A DNA stretch of 64,000 nt from Rostratula benghalensis (taxonomy: Eukaryota > Chordata > Aves > Charadriiformes > Rostratulidae), in the NCBI GenBank assembly GCA_013399305.1, contig VXAI01000035.1, positions 133,015 through 197,014 on the forward strand. The letters are read 5' to 3'. The notes below the pieces were generated by a model, which was given only the letters and a program-made list of their open reading frames with translations, made no database searches and was not told where the DNA came from. Both the position numbers and the translations under genes were made by a program. Shown piece by piece: positions 37,383-47,090 of the stretch; positions within the stretch are counted from its first letter, which is position 1, and each line of letters opens with the position of its first letter.

Positions 37383-38939
37383 TAATAATGAGATTATTCC
37401 TAGGAGTTCCTTAGCTAGACAACATGAATTGAATCTATATGTACTACATTATGGTACTGGTTCTTAGGTTAAAGATACAGTGTATGTCTTTCTGTTCAGA
37501 CTGGACCTGTAAAGTAGGAATGTAATTTTAAAGGTAGGTAGTTTAGGGACTCAAATTATTTTGTGAGATATCCCTGATTTCTGAAAGAGCTAGAGATGAA
37601 GATACTGGAGACCTTGGGGTCAGAATATAGGGAGAATGAAGTGGGGAGAGCTTTCAGCCAGTGGATTGCCTGAGAGGCTTCCCCAGTTGGCTAGGAACAG
37701 CCTCATAAGTCACGGAGATAATATTAATAAATATTTTGTGGTGTTATTTTTGCTTGCTTCTGTCTTCCTTCCAGTGTTCAGCAGGATTTAAGGCAACTAG
37801 GATGCACCAATAATGGGAGGCAAACACTGAGATGGCCAATGGAAATATTCTTCTTCTTATGTGTGCTCCACCATAAAACATTTGCAGGTGGGCCGTCTGG
37901 AATCACAGCCATGACTCTGCCTGGTGTTATTTCCTCATTTGTTGTTTTCTCCATCTGCTCATTTATTTTCCTGGTTATGGTCTTCTCTCTGTCTCCATTT
38001 CCCCCTGCTCATTTGTATAAGTAGAGATATCCTTCCCTCTGGCAACTGTGTAATATGCTTTCTCTTTTATGTATATATTTGGCTTGCAAATAGGTAGCTT
38101 AAAAAGCTGAGACAAGACATAGAAGCCATCATCAAATTCCAGCAGATTCTTTGCATATTTACCCTATATTCCTGCAGGTTTCCTAATCTTTTCGGGAGAA
38201 ATGTTTTTGGCCATGGCATATCTCAATCTAAACACACAGTAGCGAAGCTTTATCCAGGACAGGTTCTGGGGATGAGACAGAAGCAGAGAATACAACATCC
38301 AGTAACCACAGCCTCAGTTACCACCTCACTTGGGCACAGCAGGGACGGGGAATGACTGGGTTTGCTGAGCCAAAGAAGGTGCTTTGCAAAATGTATGGCT
38401 TCTGCCTCACCGCTGAAAAAAAAAGAGTGGTTGTATTTGTTTGTGCTCGGTGTCAGCTGTGGGGACCTTCTCCTCTGTTTGTGCTTGTGGTTTGCCAAGG
38501 CAAATGGCAAAGAAACCGAAATCTAACCTACCATTCTCTCCTGTTGTGAAGATTTTGGGTCTGACCTCTTAGATTTAAATCAGGAGCAAATGAATGGATT
38601 AAAAAGGAGTATGGGAGGGGTGTGTGTGTGTGTATGGGGGCATCCTCTTCTCTGTCAGATGGTGGTGAGAGCTACTGTACTCCCTTCTAAATCTGCCCTT
38701 TCACAAAGGCATAGGAGTATGATACTATAATCTGTTATTGTTATTTTCAGCCACCCATTCTGCCAGGAAGTGAAGTTTGATCTGCAGCACTGGGGAACTG
38801 CTGGAGGCTGGTGGGTAAGGTGCAAGCACAGGGAGCTGGCATTGCGGACTGAGCTATTTTCTCCCCTAAAACCTATGGGGTTTGACAATGATTTCAGGAT
38901 TTCCCCCCAGAAATGGATTCTCAGCTTTTCCACAAGCCT
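37383..38939. other. Noncoding stretch with (TG)6
   Basis: A (TG)6 run at 38621-38633 and no recognisable gene. The plus-strand frame at 37839-38024 is hydrophobic but only 61 codons and unsupported. Confidence 0.5.
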
Positions 38940-39135
38940 ACTGTCTGACCTCTGGCCAACTCGGTCATCTTTCTACGCCACTCATCCGTCCCATCTGTTT
39001 GGACTTTAAGCTCCTGAGAGCAGCCATTGTCTCCTAAAGCGTATTTATTTTGTACAGTACCTGGCACCACGGGGCTCCTGCCTCAGTTGGAACCACTGGG
39101 TGTGACTGTAATGTAAATACTGAGTAATAATAATA
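38940..39135 (+). mobile_element. Ancient MIR-like SINE, plus orientation
   Basis: A run of MIR landmarks in order: CTGACCTCTGGCCAACTCGG (MIR: tgaccttgggcaagtca), CCCATCTGTTTGGACT (MIR: cccatctgtaaaatgg), TTTAAGCTCCTGAGAGCAGCC (the L2/MIR tail: ctgtaagctccttgagggcag), TTTTGTACAGTACCTGGCACC, and a terminal TAATAATAA run. The GTACAGTACCTGGCAC and GGTGTGACTGTAATGTAAATA blocks match the version I recall from turtles and crocodilians. Family assignment is from memory of the consensus. Confidence 0.65.
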
Positions 39136-41118
39136 GCATATGTGGGGGTGTAGAAACAGGGAGAGAGAGAAAAATATTTTCCCCATTCTTGTCTGCTTTT
39201 TGTTGTTGTTCTATTTCCTATTCACAGAAAGCATACAATACTGATTAATGAAAAATTTCTGGCTCCAGTTCAGTATCTGGCTTCAGTACATTTGCTATTT
39301 GATATCTGAGATATGTACAACATGTTCACAGTGAATTCTCCAACTGAAAACAGTAGAGTTCAAACCAAGTCAATTAATTCACAGAGTGAATGGATTCAAG
39401 CCCAGATTCTCGTGCCTTGTGGAGGCCTCTTTGAGTCTCCTGCCAAAAGATATCTGTTTATAAATGCAGTAAACGTAACTATTTGATACTTATAGCTCTT
39501 ACAGCCTTATGTGATTTTTTCCTTGTTATGGCTGATCTCTGATAATTGAGTTACATTTTGCAGACATTTCAGGCATTCTCTGTCTCTCTGCTCTTTCTTC
39601 CCCCCCTGGCACTACAGCTCAGCCAGTGCTTTGGACGGTTTCACATTTCCTTTCTCTTTGTTGCCTTGGATATTCTGCTGAAGTAAGGCATAACAAAATT
39701 GTATCCAAAATCCATATGTACTTCTAGCCATGCTCCGTCCCGAACCTGCTTAGTGGCTCCTGCCTGTGAGAAACCTTACCATTTCTGCGGAAGGAGAGGA
39801 GAGATAAAACCTTACAATGAAAATGACTGTTGTGTTCTGCATTGGTGATCCAAGAGCATTAATAATAGATCTTTGTTGAGTACTATCTCTCATCCCTAAC
39901 ATTCATGCATTTCATCAACTGATGTATATAGTACAGTAGGCATTTTTGAAAAACATTCATCACTTATGTGGAGTTTAGCAGGTAATGTTATAAAACCAAA
40001 TCGAAAAAATAATATGTGGGGAACATATTTATCCATGTGAAAAGTTAAGTTAGAACAATGGGGAATGGAAATCTGGGCAGGATATATGGGCTAGCGTTTC
40101 TTTCCTAACAGGAAACATTCAGGATTTCTTTCTTTTATCCTTTTGGATAGATTTTGGTTTTGTTTATATTTCATCTCCTTGTTGTGTCCTCTCCCTTCTT
40201 TCTCCCTCCAAGTGTGGATGCCTCAGGGCTCTTTTAATTGTGCTCTTCTATCTTCTCTTCATAGTTTTTTGCCCATTTTTTAATCGAGCCTTTCAGTATA
40301 TTCACCTGATGTCTTTACACCCACTATCCTTTGACCTTTGCTTCTGAACTGCTTCATATCATCCATCTCAGAGGATGGCCACGTCATCCTGGCTATTTTG
40401 CTATAACCGAAATGCTTTATAGACAGAAGTTAACTCCTAATATACCCTTAATATTTTTCTCATCCAGTTTGTCCTTTATGATCCTTGGCTGCACCACTCT
40501 TCCCTTGCTGCTCAGGTCTGCGGCCTGGAATGATCAGGTTTGATTAATTTCAGTCTTTGGCCCAGAAAACAAGCAATTAATTGCTTTCCATCTCATAGGC
40601 TTCTCATCCATTTGGTCCAAAGGAATGACATGAGCAAAGATTATTTTCCTTGCCCATTCCCCAGACAAATTTTTCTGATTACCATCCTATTTTACATCAT
40701 CACTACTATTCCCTTAATCCCTACTATTTTCCTTAATCTTTTGGATTCTTCCTCACCTCTGTCCCTACTATGTTCTTCTGGTTTTTGCTGCAGTACCCAG
40801 GCACCCCTGCTCCACCATGGCATGTGGACGAGTTGCTCATGGACCAGTGTCTCATACAAATAACTCTGTTTTTTATATTTATTATATTATATATTTTTTT
40901 TTCCTTATCAAGCATAGAGCTCTGAGTCTCCATTTGGTTCTCTTACCAGTCAGTAAAGGAGATCTGGAGATGCAGGAAAGGTTAATTTTACCCATGCATA
41001 CACTGTTGTATTATTCCCAACCACCCCCAACAAGTTCTGTGTACCATTTCTTGTCTGAAACATCTTTTTTTTTCTGAAATTTTTATTCTGTCTTATTTCT
41101 TTCCATGTATTTCTGAAG
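39136..41118. other. Noncoding stretch, pyrimidine-rich in part
   Basis: No gene recognised. The span 40100-41110 on the plus strand is strongly C/T-biased, which opens long overlapping frames (40331-40543, 40540-40863, 40817-41077) without family features. Confidence 0.5.
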
Positions 41119-41185
41119 GATCCAAAACAATAGAGGCCTGTTCTGCTGTATTATCATAATTGCAGCCGAGAAGCAGCTGTAGCAG
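41119..41185 (+). other. Candidate noncoding exon (splice-signal pair)
   Basis: A long pyrimidine tract (within 41069-41110) leads to TTTCTGAAG with AG at 41117-41118. Then 67 bases later GCAG is followed by GTGAGC (41186-41191), a strong 5' splice site. The 67 bases have stops in at least two frames, so this would be an untranslated or lncRNA exon. Such pairs arise by chance in 64 kb. Confidence 0.15.
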
Positions 41186-41191
41186 GTGAGC

Positions 41192-41743
41192 ACTCCCTAA
41201 CAATATGTTGAAGTATTAGAATATTTTTTTTAGCCACCTAGGAGAGGTAAGATGAAGCTGGTACAATATCAAATGAATATGTATTGTCCTCAGTATTTTT
41301 AGACTAGGAATTAGAAGACAGTTTATTGCTGCCAAAATTATGGAATGGCCTCACCAAAAGGATTGTGTTTCAGGAACAACTTAATGAATTAATGAAAGAG
41401 ATTGTAAAACAGGATAATGGCAATCTTGAAACCACTGTTTCTGATCATGAATCAGGGGTATTTAAACTGTTGATTCATTATCCACAAGACCGCGGTGAAA
41501 GGAGATTTGATCAGTGAACATGAGTTGTGTTTTATTTGCGCAGTATTTAACTAATTCCATGCTTTAAGGCTTCTACTTTCCTCTAAAGCAACAGAAACTG
41601 GCTAGATATGAGATGTAGTGTGTAGTAGACTTGATGTATCTAGAAGGCTACCATCTAAAGATGTTTTCTGGATCATAATGGGAATTGCCTAGGTTGACTG
41701 AGAGATTTTAGCTGCATACGCTCAGCTCAGAGGATTTGAAGTC
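41192..41743. other. Noncoding stretch, nothing assigned
   Basis: No recognisable gene or repeat. A 63-codon plus-strand frame at 41326-41517 is lysine/glutamate-rich but has no family signature. Confidence 0.5.
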
Positions 41744-42078
41744 AATCACAGAATCACAGAATCTCAGGGATTGGAAGGGACCTTGAAAGATCATCCAGTC
41801 CAATCCCCCTGCCAGAGCAGGAACACCTACATCAGGTCACACAGGAACGCGTCCAGATGGGTTTTGAATGTCTCCAGAGAAGGAGAATCCACCACCTCTC
41901 TGGGCAGCCCCTGCCAGTGCTCCCTCACCCTCACCATGAAGAAGTTTTTCCTCATATTTAAGTGGAACTTCTTGTGTTCCAACTTGTACCCATTGCCTCT
42001 TGTCCTATCATTGCCTGTCTCTGAGAAGAGCCTGGCTCCATCCTCCTGACACATATTTATAAACATTAAATGAGGTCG
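41744..42078 (-). mobile_element. CR1 LINE 3' fragment, minus orientation
   Basis: Begins with two complementary tail octamers (AATCACAG at 41744-41751 and 41752-41759), then GGGATTGGAAGGGACC and CCAATCCCCCTGCC of the 3' UTR, then the end of ORF2. It is truncated at its 5' side near 42078, about 335 bases in total. It has the same architecture as 13719-14050 and reads more intact, so it is probably the younger insertion of the two. Confidence 0.95.
41827..42078 (-). pseudogene. CR1 ORF2 C-terminal remnant, frame open
   Basis: Minus-strand C-terminus of the CR1 ORF2 protein, beyond the reverse transcriptase core. Landmarks in order are [29 protein letters not shown] and [23 protein letters not shown], ending at TAG (41829-41827). 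The frame is uninterrupted over about 80 codons, unlike the other two copies in the window. It is still only a 5'-truncated remnant with no catalytic domain. Confidence 0.88.
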
Positions 42079-42140
42079 ATCCTGCTCCCTCCATCTGCCA
42101 CTCAACGTTGCTTTCCATTCCTTCCCAGCAAAGACCCAAA
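42079..42140. other. Short spacer between CR1 and CpG-rich patch
   Basis: Unassigned bases between the truncated CR1 5' boundary and the CpG-rich segment. Confidence 0.5.
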
Positions 42141-42375
42141 ACTTGCACGTGGGCTTTGGGAGGCGGTTTGTGTCACGTGAAACGGGTGACTTGCATTCCG
42201 TTCTGGCTCCGGCGGCTGTGCTGGGGTTGCCCTCAGCTGCCGGAGCTTGGCAGCATCATCCCACACAGCCTTTCCCCTTGCCATTCAGCAGCCATCGTAC
42301 GACGGCAGTCGGGGTGCTCCTGGCAGATGCTGCTCAGCCAATGGCATCTCTGCAAAGGGCGCTGCAACCTTCGGC
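42141..42375. promoter_or_regulatory. CpG-rich patch, possible promoter or regulatory island
   Basis: By hand count about 14 CpGs in roughly 230 bases, with clearly raised GC, in a window otherwise poor in CpG. Two CACGTG E-boxes (near 42147 and 42174) and a CCAAT box within GCCAATGGC (near 42338) are present. Open frames on both strands (for example 42143-42451 plus, 42102-42284 minus) are side effects of the high GC. This could be a small CpG island promoter, an exon-bearing region or an unusual regulatory element; no start site can be set from sequence. Confidence 0.35.
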
Positions 42376-45300
42376 AGGCAGTAGCTCTGCTGTCAGTGCT
42401 AGCATGCTGAGCTGTTATTTGTGGTGTATTCCGATAAGGAAAGATAGCTGAGGAAATAAGTGTCAAAACTTAAACCGTTTCACATTGTAAACTGTTGAAC
42501 TGCTCGAAATCCTACAATAGTTCTGCTTCTTTCAGTTTATTTAAGTTCAGTCACAGCTAGAAAATCAGTTCCTCGGTATTTTTGCAACCGCAAGTAAACC
42601 TTGCCAGCAATAAGAAAGAGGGGGAAAGGTGAAGGGTTGAAACAGTAAAGCCTAGAAAATAATGAAATGTCAGCATTATTGTGCTGATAGCAGATCCCGC
42701 ACAAACCAGCAAGAGGAAAACCGATCATGTTAAACATCCAGGAATAGCAAATGTAAGAAAGCTGTTTGGACCCTGGGACAGTACTCCATTGCAAGCAGTT
42801 GTAAATGTGAGCGGGAAGGTGTTGGTTAGAAATTCAGGAAAGTCAAGAGCAATTCTTTCTTCCATTTCTCTCCTTGGAACATTTATTAAAGTTATCATTC
42901 TAAATCTGCCTCTTCTTGTCTTGATGAATTCTCCTGAGTTTTTTCCGAAGATAAAACCTTACACGTACCAATTTAAAAGAGGCAGCCAACAGATTCTTCT
43001 CTGGACTTACCTTGCAAATGCATATAGGTGCATTTTCATTCCAGCACTGTTCATGTGTAGTAGAAAATGCTTGCATAGCAAGCTATGATTTCAGTAGGAA
43101 ATCATAGGAAAGCATCAGTGTCATATGGTTGGGGCATCCCTTCACATACCACAGACGCTGTCTGATTGAAAACATGTGAAACCAACTATCTGGTCATCCA
43201 CCTCTAACTGAAATGGATTTTCAGAAAACTTTTCAAAAATTTCAAATAAACAAAGTGGGTTGATAGACATATTCTGAGCTGGCGGAAGAAAGTCTAGATT
43301 CATCCATTTTAAACTGTGAATTAATCACAGCTTCAGAAATGGCTTCTGTCATGCCACAGGTTTGATGTCTCCCTCCCCAAATTTTCCTCATACCTTCCCT
43401 TCCCTTCAACCTGATGATTAGAGCTTCCCTTGAGATATCTGCTCCAAGACATGCATATCCAAACAACCTCAGTGACTCTAGTTTCTCAGAGATCCTCTCT
43501 CTCTCCCCTTCAGCCTAGAGCTCTAAAATGCTATTGCTTTAAAATATCTCCATAAAATGTCTCTGTCCAGCTGGCTCCTAGACAATTCACCCCCTTCCCT
43601 GTCTTGCTCATCTCTTTCCAACCCTTTACTCAATGTTTCCTTTGCCCATCATGTTATTTAAGAAATTCTATCTCTCCTTGTTATGTATTTGTGGCTTCTG
43701 TCATGTTTATATTCAGGTAATTTAAATTTTCCTCATCTTTGCTCTACTCTCTTCAGTGTTTATAGGTAGATGAGGGTTCATAAAAGTATGCAGTAATGTA
43801 AAAAAGGAAAAGTGAAATGAAACCATCAAATGAAGCTAAGAGTGAGGCTGAGACCTATTCGCAGATGTTCAATAAAGTCAAAAAGAAGCTGATTTGAGGG
43901 GATAAATTATTCATAACTAATTATTTGCTCTTCTTTAATGCTAAATATCCTACATTTGAGCCTCCTGCAGGCAACTCAAGCAGTGATTCCTGAGTTTTTT
44001 AACAGCAACAACCACACAGAGTTTTTGAAGTGTTTTTGGTCCCTCCGGGTTGACAGGTGCTACATAAAAAGCAGACAGGATATTGTTATTAAGACTCTTG
44101 AGAGTCTGAAGCATAAAGTCCTGCAGAATGAACTGAGATTGTATCTACAAAACACAGCTTCAGCACACTCACAGGCTCCGGGCTGTTTTTACGGCACAGG
44201 CTGGAGCAAAGAACAGTGGCTCAGTGGCTCTGCCCCGGGGACTTGGTGACTCGGCTCGGGGCTGAGTTGTAGTTCATCATCTGCATTGCCCTGAGGAGAA
44301 CGTGTCATTTGCCTGCACACCACCAAGAGTTCCTCCTCCTCCCATGTGCATTCCGATTTCGCTCTTTGCCCAAATTGCAGTGGGTGCAACCCAGGTTTCT
44401 GGTCTTTCTCCTTGCTTTCCACCCACCTCAGAGTAGGTAAAGATTAGGCACAAAGCTCCATTTTCTCATATAAAATGCAACATGCAGCTTGGCTGGTTGG
44501 ACCTGCAAGTTTTTTCTCCAGATTCATAGTTCAAGTCTCAAACTGACCAAGCATGGTTCTTTTGGCTATGGATACCGTGTTCTCTGGACTGTTTTATTCA
44601 AGGAAGTTGCTACCTCCGTGTTATTCTGTAATTCTGATTATTCCAAGTCTGGCATATAATTGTCCATCACTGAACTAAGCCATATGTATGCAATACACAC
44701 TATCGATCATGATAGCTGTAAATCCAATGTAAGGATTATAATGGAAAAAGACTGGCTTCCCTTTTCTCCTTTTCTTTCTTTCCTTTTTTTTTTTTTTTTA
44801 TTTTTTTATTGCCCTGAACTGGAGATGCTTGTGTTATTTAAATGAACTCAGACAGCCCAAGTCAGTCCTTTGACAACCTAAGCCCTTCGGTAGTTGGTTC
44901 TGACTGGCACACAGCCACTCACTTCTGCACTTGCCTATAATGAAATCCATTCAAACATATCAGCTCCCTGGGAATGATGTGCCTCAATCTTAGATTACCA
45001 TGAAGGAACCTACAAAACAGGCAGCTACAAAGTAAGGACTCTTTATATGCATCATTCTATTTGCATTGTAAGAGGCTTTTCCCAATGCATGAGATCAAGT
45101 TGTCTGAGATGTTTCAGGCTGGCTACTAGAGTGCAGTGTATGTTTTGTATATGTATTTATATGCATATATATGTATATACTGTTAGAAAGATATTAGCTC
45201 AGCTACTTCAAAGTCCTATCAGTCTATGAAAGGAAGTCAGTGTACTTATACAGACACAGGGTAGTTTGTTAAAGGGCTTGTTTTTTGGAAATAAAAGCTT

Positions 45301-45639
45301 AATTTCATTATCATAATGATGATAACATACAGCTTTGAATGGTATTAGTTCCTATTTACATTACTCATGGTGTTGGTCTAAGCTGCATTTGCCATCTAGA
45401 CATAATTACTATTTTATTATTATTTTTTTCACAGTTAAGTGGAGCATTTTAGCACAGCTGAATTGCTGCAAGCCTTGGTGGAACAAATCTATTAGTGGTA
45501 TGGCTTGAAACAATACACAAAAGAGCCCTGTGTGTGGTCTGCTCTACATGCTTTTCACTTCCTTATGTTAAACAATAAATCTCTGAGTCAGCTAGAACTC
45601 AGAGACTAACATCCAAAGAGAGCCGCATTTTATCTTTTA
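42376..45639. other. Noncoding stretch with T16 tract
   Basis: T16 at 44784-44799 followed by a second T7 run, and an AT-alternating tract at 45147-45180. A plus-strand frame at 42681-43088 (135 codons) lacks family features. A small GC-richer spot lies near 44230-44290. No gene recognised. Confidence 0.5.
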
Positions 45640-46270
45640 TTCATTGGCAGGAACATAGCTGTAGGAGGTATTCAAATCACACTTTTATTTAAACAAACAC
45701 AGCTGGATCACAGCCTCTTAATATAGCAATTCTCTAATGAAAAATAACAACATAGTATTTATCTCTTTTCTTTTGTGCAGCTCTCAATTTGCTAAAATTA
45801 GGCAGACTTCAATCCCATACAAAATTGGCATGTTTTCATGACCAGAGCTCATAGCAACTAACTGCAAAATTATAATGGGAATGTAATTATAGTAGGGCAT
45901 GTGAAATACACATCCTTTTGCTGCTGTAAGCTATATGGGGTTATACAATTATGCTGTAATAACATCATTTATCTTAAAGAAGTCAGACAGCTGATTTCAT
46001 TTATTTAACTTGAATTCTCCAGTTATGTGCTGTGTCAGGTTAACATTAATATATGGCACAAAGTAATACGGTGCGAGAAGTGAGGGCTTCCCCTGGACGC
46101 GTTCTTCCCTCAATTAGCACAAGTTTGTTTTCTTCTTTAGCCCCGTGAATATTTAGAGACAAACAACTTGAGTTTCTAGCTCTTTGGGAGCCTTGTAAAA
46201 CACGTATTTCTGTCTTTGGGGCTGCACTGCTTGTTGCTTTCTGTGGTTGTGATTTGGGGCCAACAATATG
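45640..46270. promoter_or_regulatory. Candidate conserved noncoding element
   Basis: Long AT-rich block dense in TAAT/ATTA cores (for example GGGAATGTAATTATAGTAGGG, CTGTAATAACATCATTTATC, GTTAACATTAATATATGG), free of recognisable repeats, with few homopolymers. The texture resembles ultraconserved-type developmental enhancers. A strong acceptor-like sequence (TCTCTTTTCTTTTGTGCAG) ends at 45780. Inference only. Confidence 0.3.
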
Positions 46271-46384
46271 CAATTAACTGCAGAAGGATGTAAGTAAATA
46301 AAGCAGCGGAGTCACCTGGCCACACGCTGTGTGAGAGTTTGAAAATAATCACCTTGCCCTTTATGTGGTGTAATAATTAAGATT

Positions 46385-46443
46385 GGCCAAATTCCGCTCT
46401 CAGCCTAGGCAAAACCATCTCGTTGAAATCAACTGGACTTTTC
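46385..46443. repeat. Half of an ancient amniote hairpin repeat
   Basis: GGCCAAATTCCGCTCTCAGCC, then GGCAAAACCATCT, then GTTGAAATCAACTGG. This order matches the left arm of a hairpin-like repeat I recall from turtles, crocodilians and birds, and is related in style to the element at 1867-1935. The complementary right arm is absent or unrecognisable. Identification is from memory. Confidence 0.4.
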
Positions 46444-46509
46444 TAAGTCAGTCCAATGGTTTATCTCCTCAGGATTAAGCAGGCTACCCAGAAAACCTTA
46501 TTTATGTGA

Positions 46510-47090
46510 GAGGAGGAGTATGGCCAGCAGGTTGAGGGAGATTATCCTGCCCCTCTATTCTGCACTGGTGAGGCCCCATCTGGAGTCCTATGTCCAGTTC
46601 TGGGCTCCCCAGTTCAAGGAGCACAGGGAGCTGCTGGAGAGGGTACAGCAAAAGACCACAAAGATGATGAGGGGCCGGGAGCATCTCTCTTATGAGGAAA
46701 GGCTGAGGGACTTGGGTCTTTTTAGTTTGGAGAAGAGAAGACTGAGGGGGGATTTGATCAACACCTAGAAATACTGCAAGGATGGGTGTCAAGAGGAATG
46801 GGCCAGTCTTTTTTCAGTGGTGCCAAGGGACAGGACAAGAGGTAACGGGCACGACCTTGAGCATAAAAAGTTCCATCCAGACATGAGGAGGCACTTCTTT
46901 CCTTTGATGGTGGCAGAGCCCTGGCAGAGGCTGCCCAGAGAGGTGGTGGAGTCTCTGTATCTGGAGACAGTGAATACCTGCCTGGGTTCCTGTGCAACCT
47001 GTTCCAGGTGGACCTGTTTTGGCAGGGGGAGTTGGACTAGATATCTCTGGAATTTCTTCCCAATCCCGTATCATTCTGTGATTCTGTGAT
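46510..47090 (+). mobile_element. CR1 LINE 3' fragment, longest in window
   Basis: About 580 bases in plus orientation, from within ORF2 to the tail. It opens with AGGAGGAGTATGGCCAGCAGG, runs through the ORF2 C-terminal region, then the 3' UTR (GGCAGGGGGAGTTGGACTAGA), and closes with ATTCTGTG at 47073-47080 and 47081-47088. The 5' end is truncated, as usual for CR1. It lies in opposite orientation to the copy 4.4 kb to its left. Confidence 0.97.
46520..46985 (+). pseudogene. CR1 ORF2 C-terminal remnant with nonsense codon
   Basis: Encodes the region following the reverse transcriptase core of CR1 ORF2. Landmarks are [60 protein letters not shown], then, after TAG at 46766-46768, the same frame continues with CQEEWASLFSVVPRDRTRGNGHDLEHKKFH and RLPREVVESLYLET. 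One in-frame stop thus splits the remnant. A further slip near 46985 removes the normal terminus (compare LDAFLC in the copy at 41827). Not functional. Confidence 0.9.
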
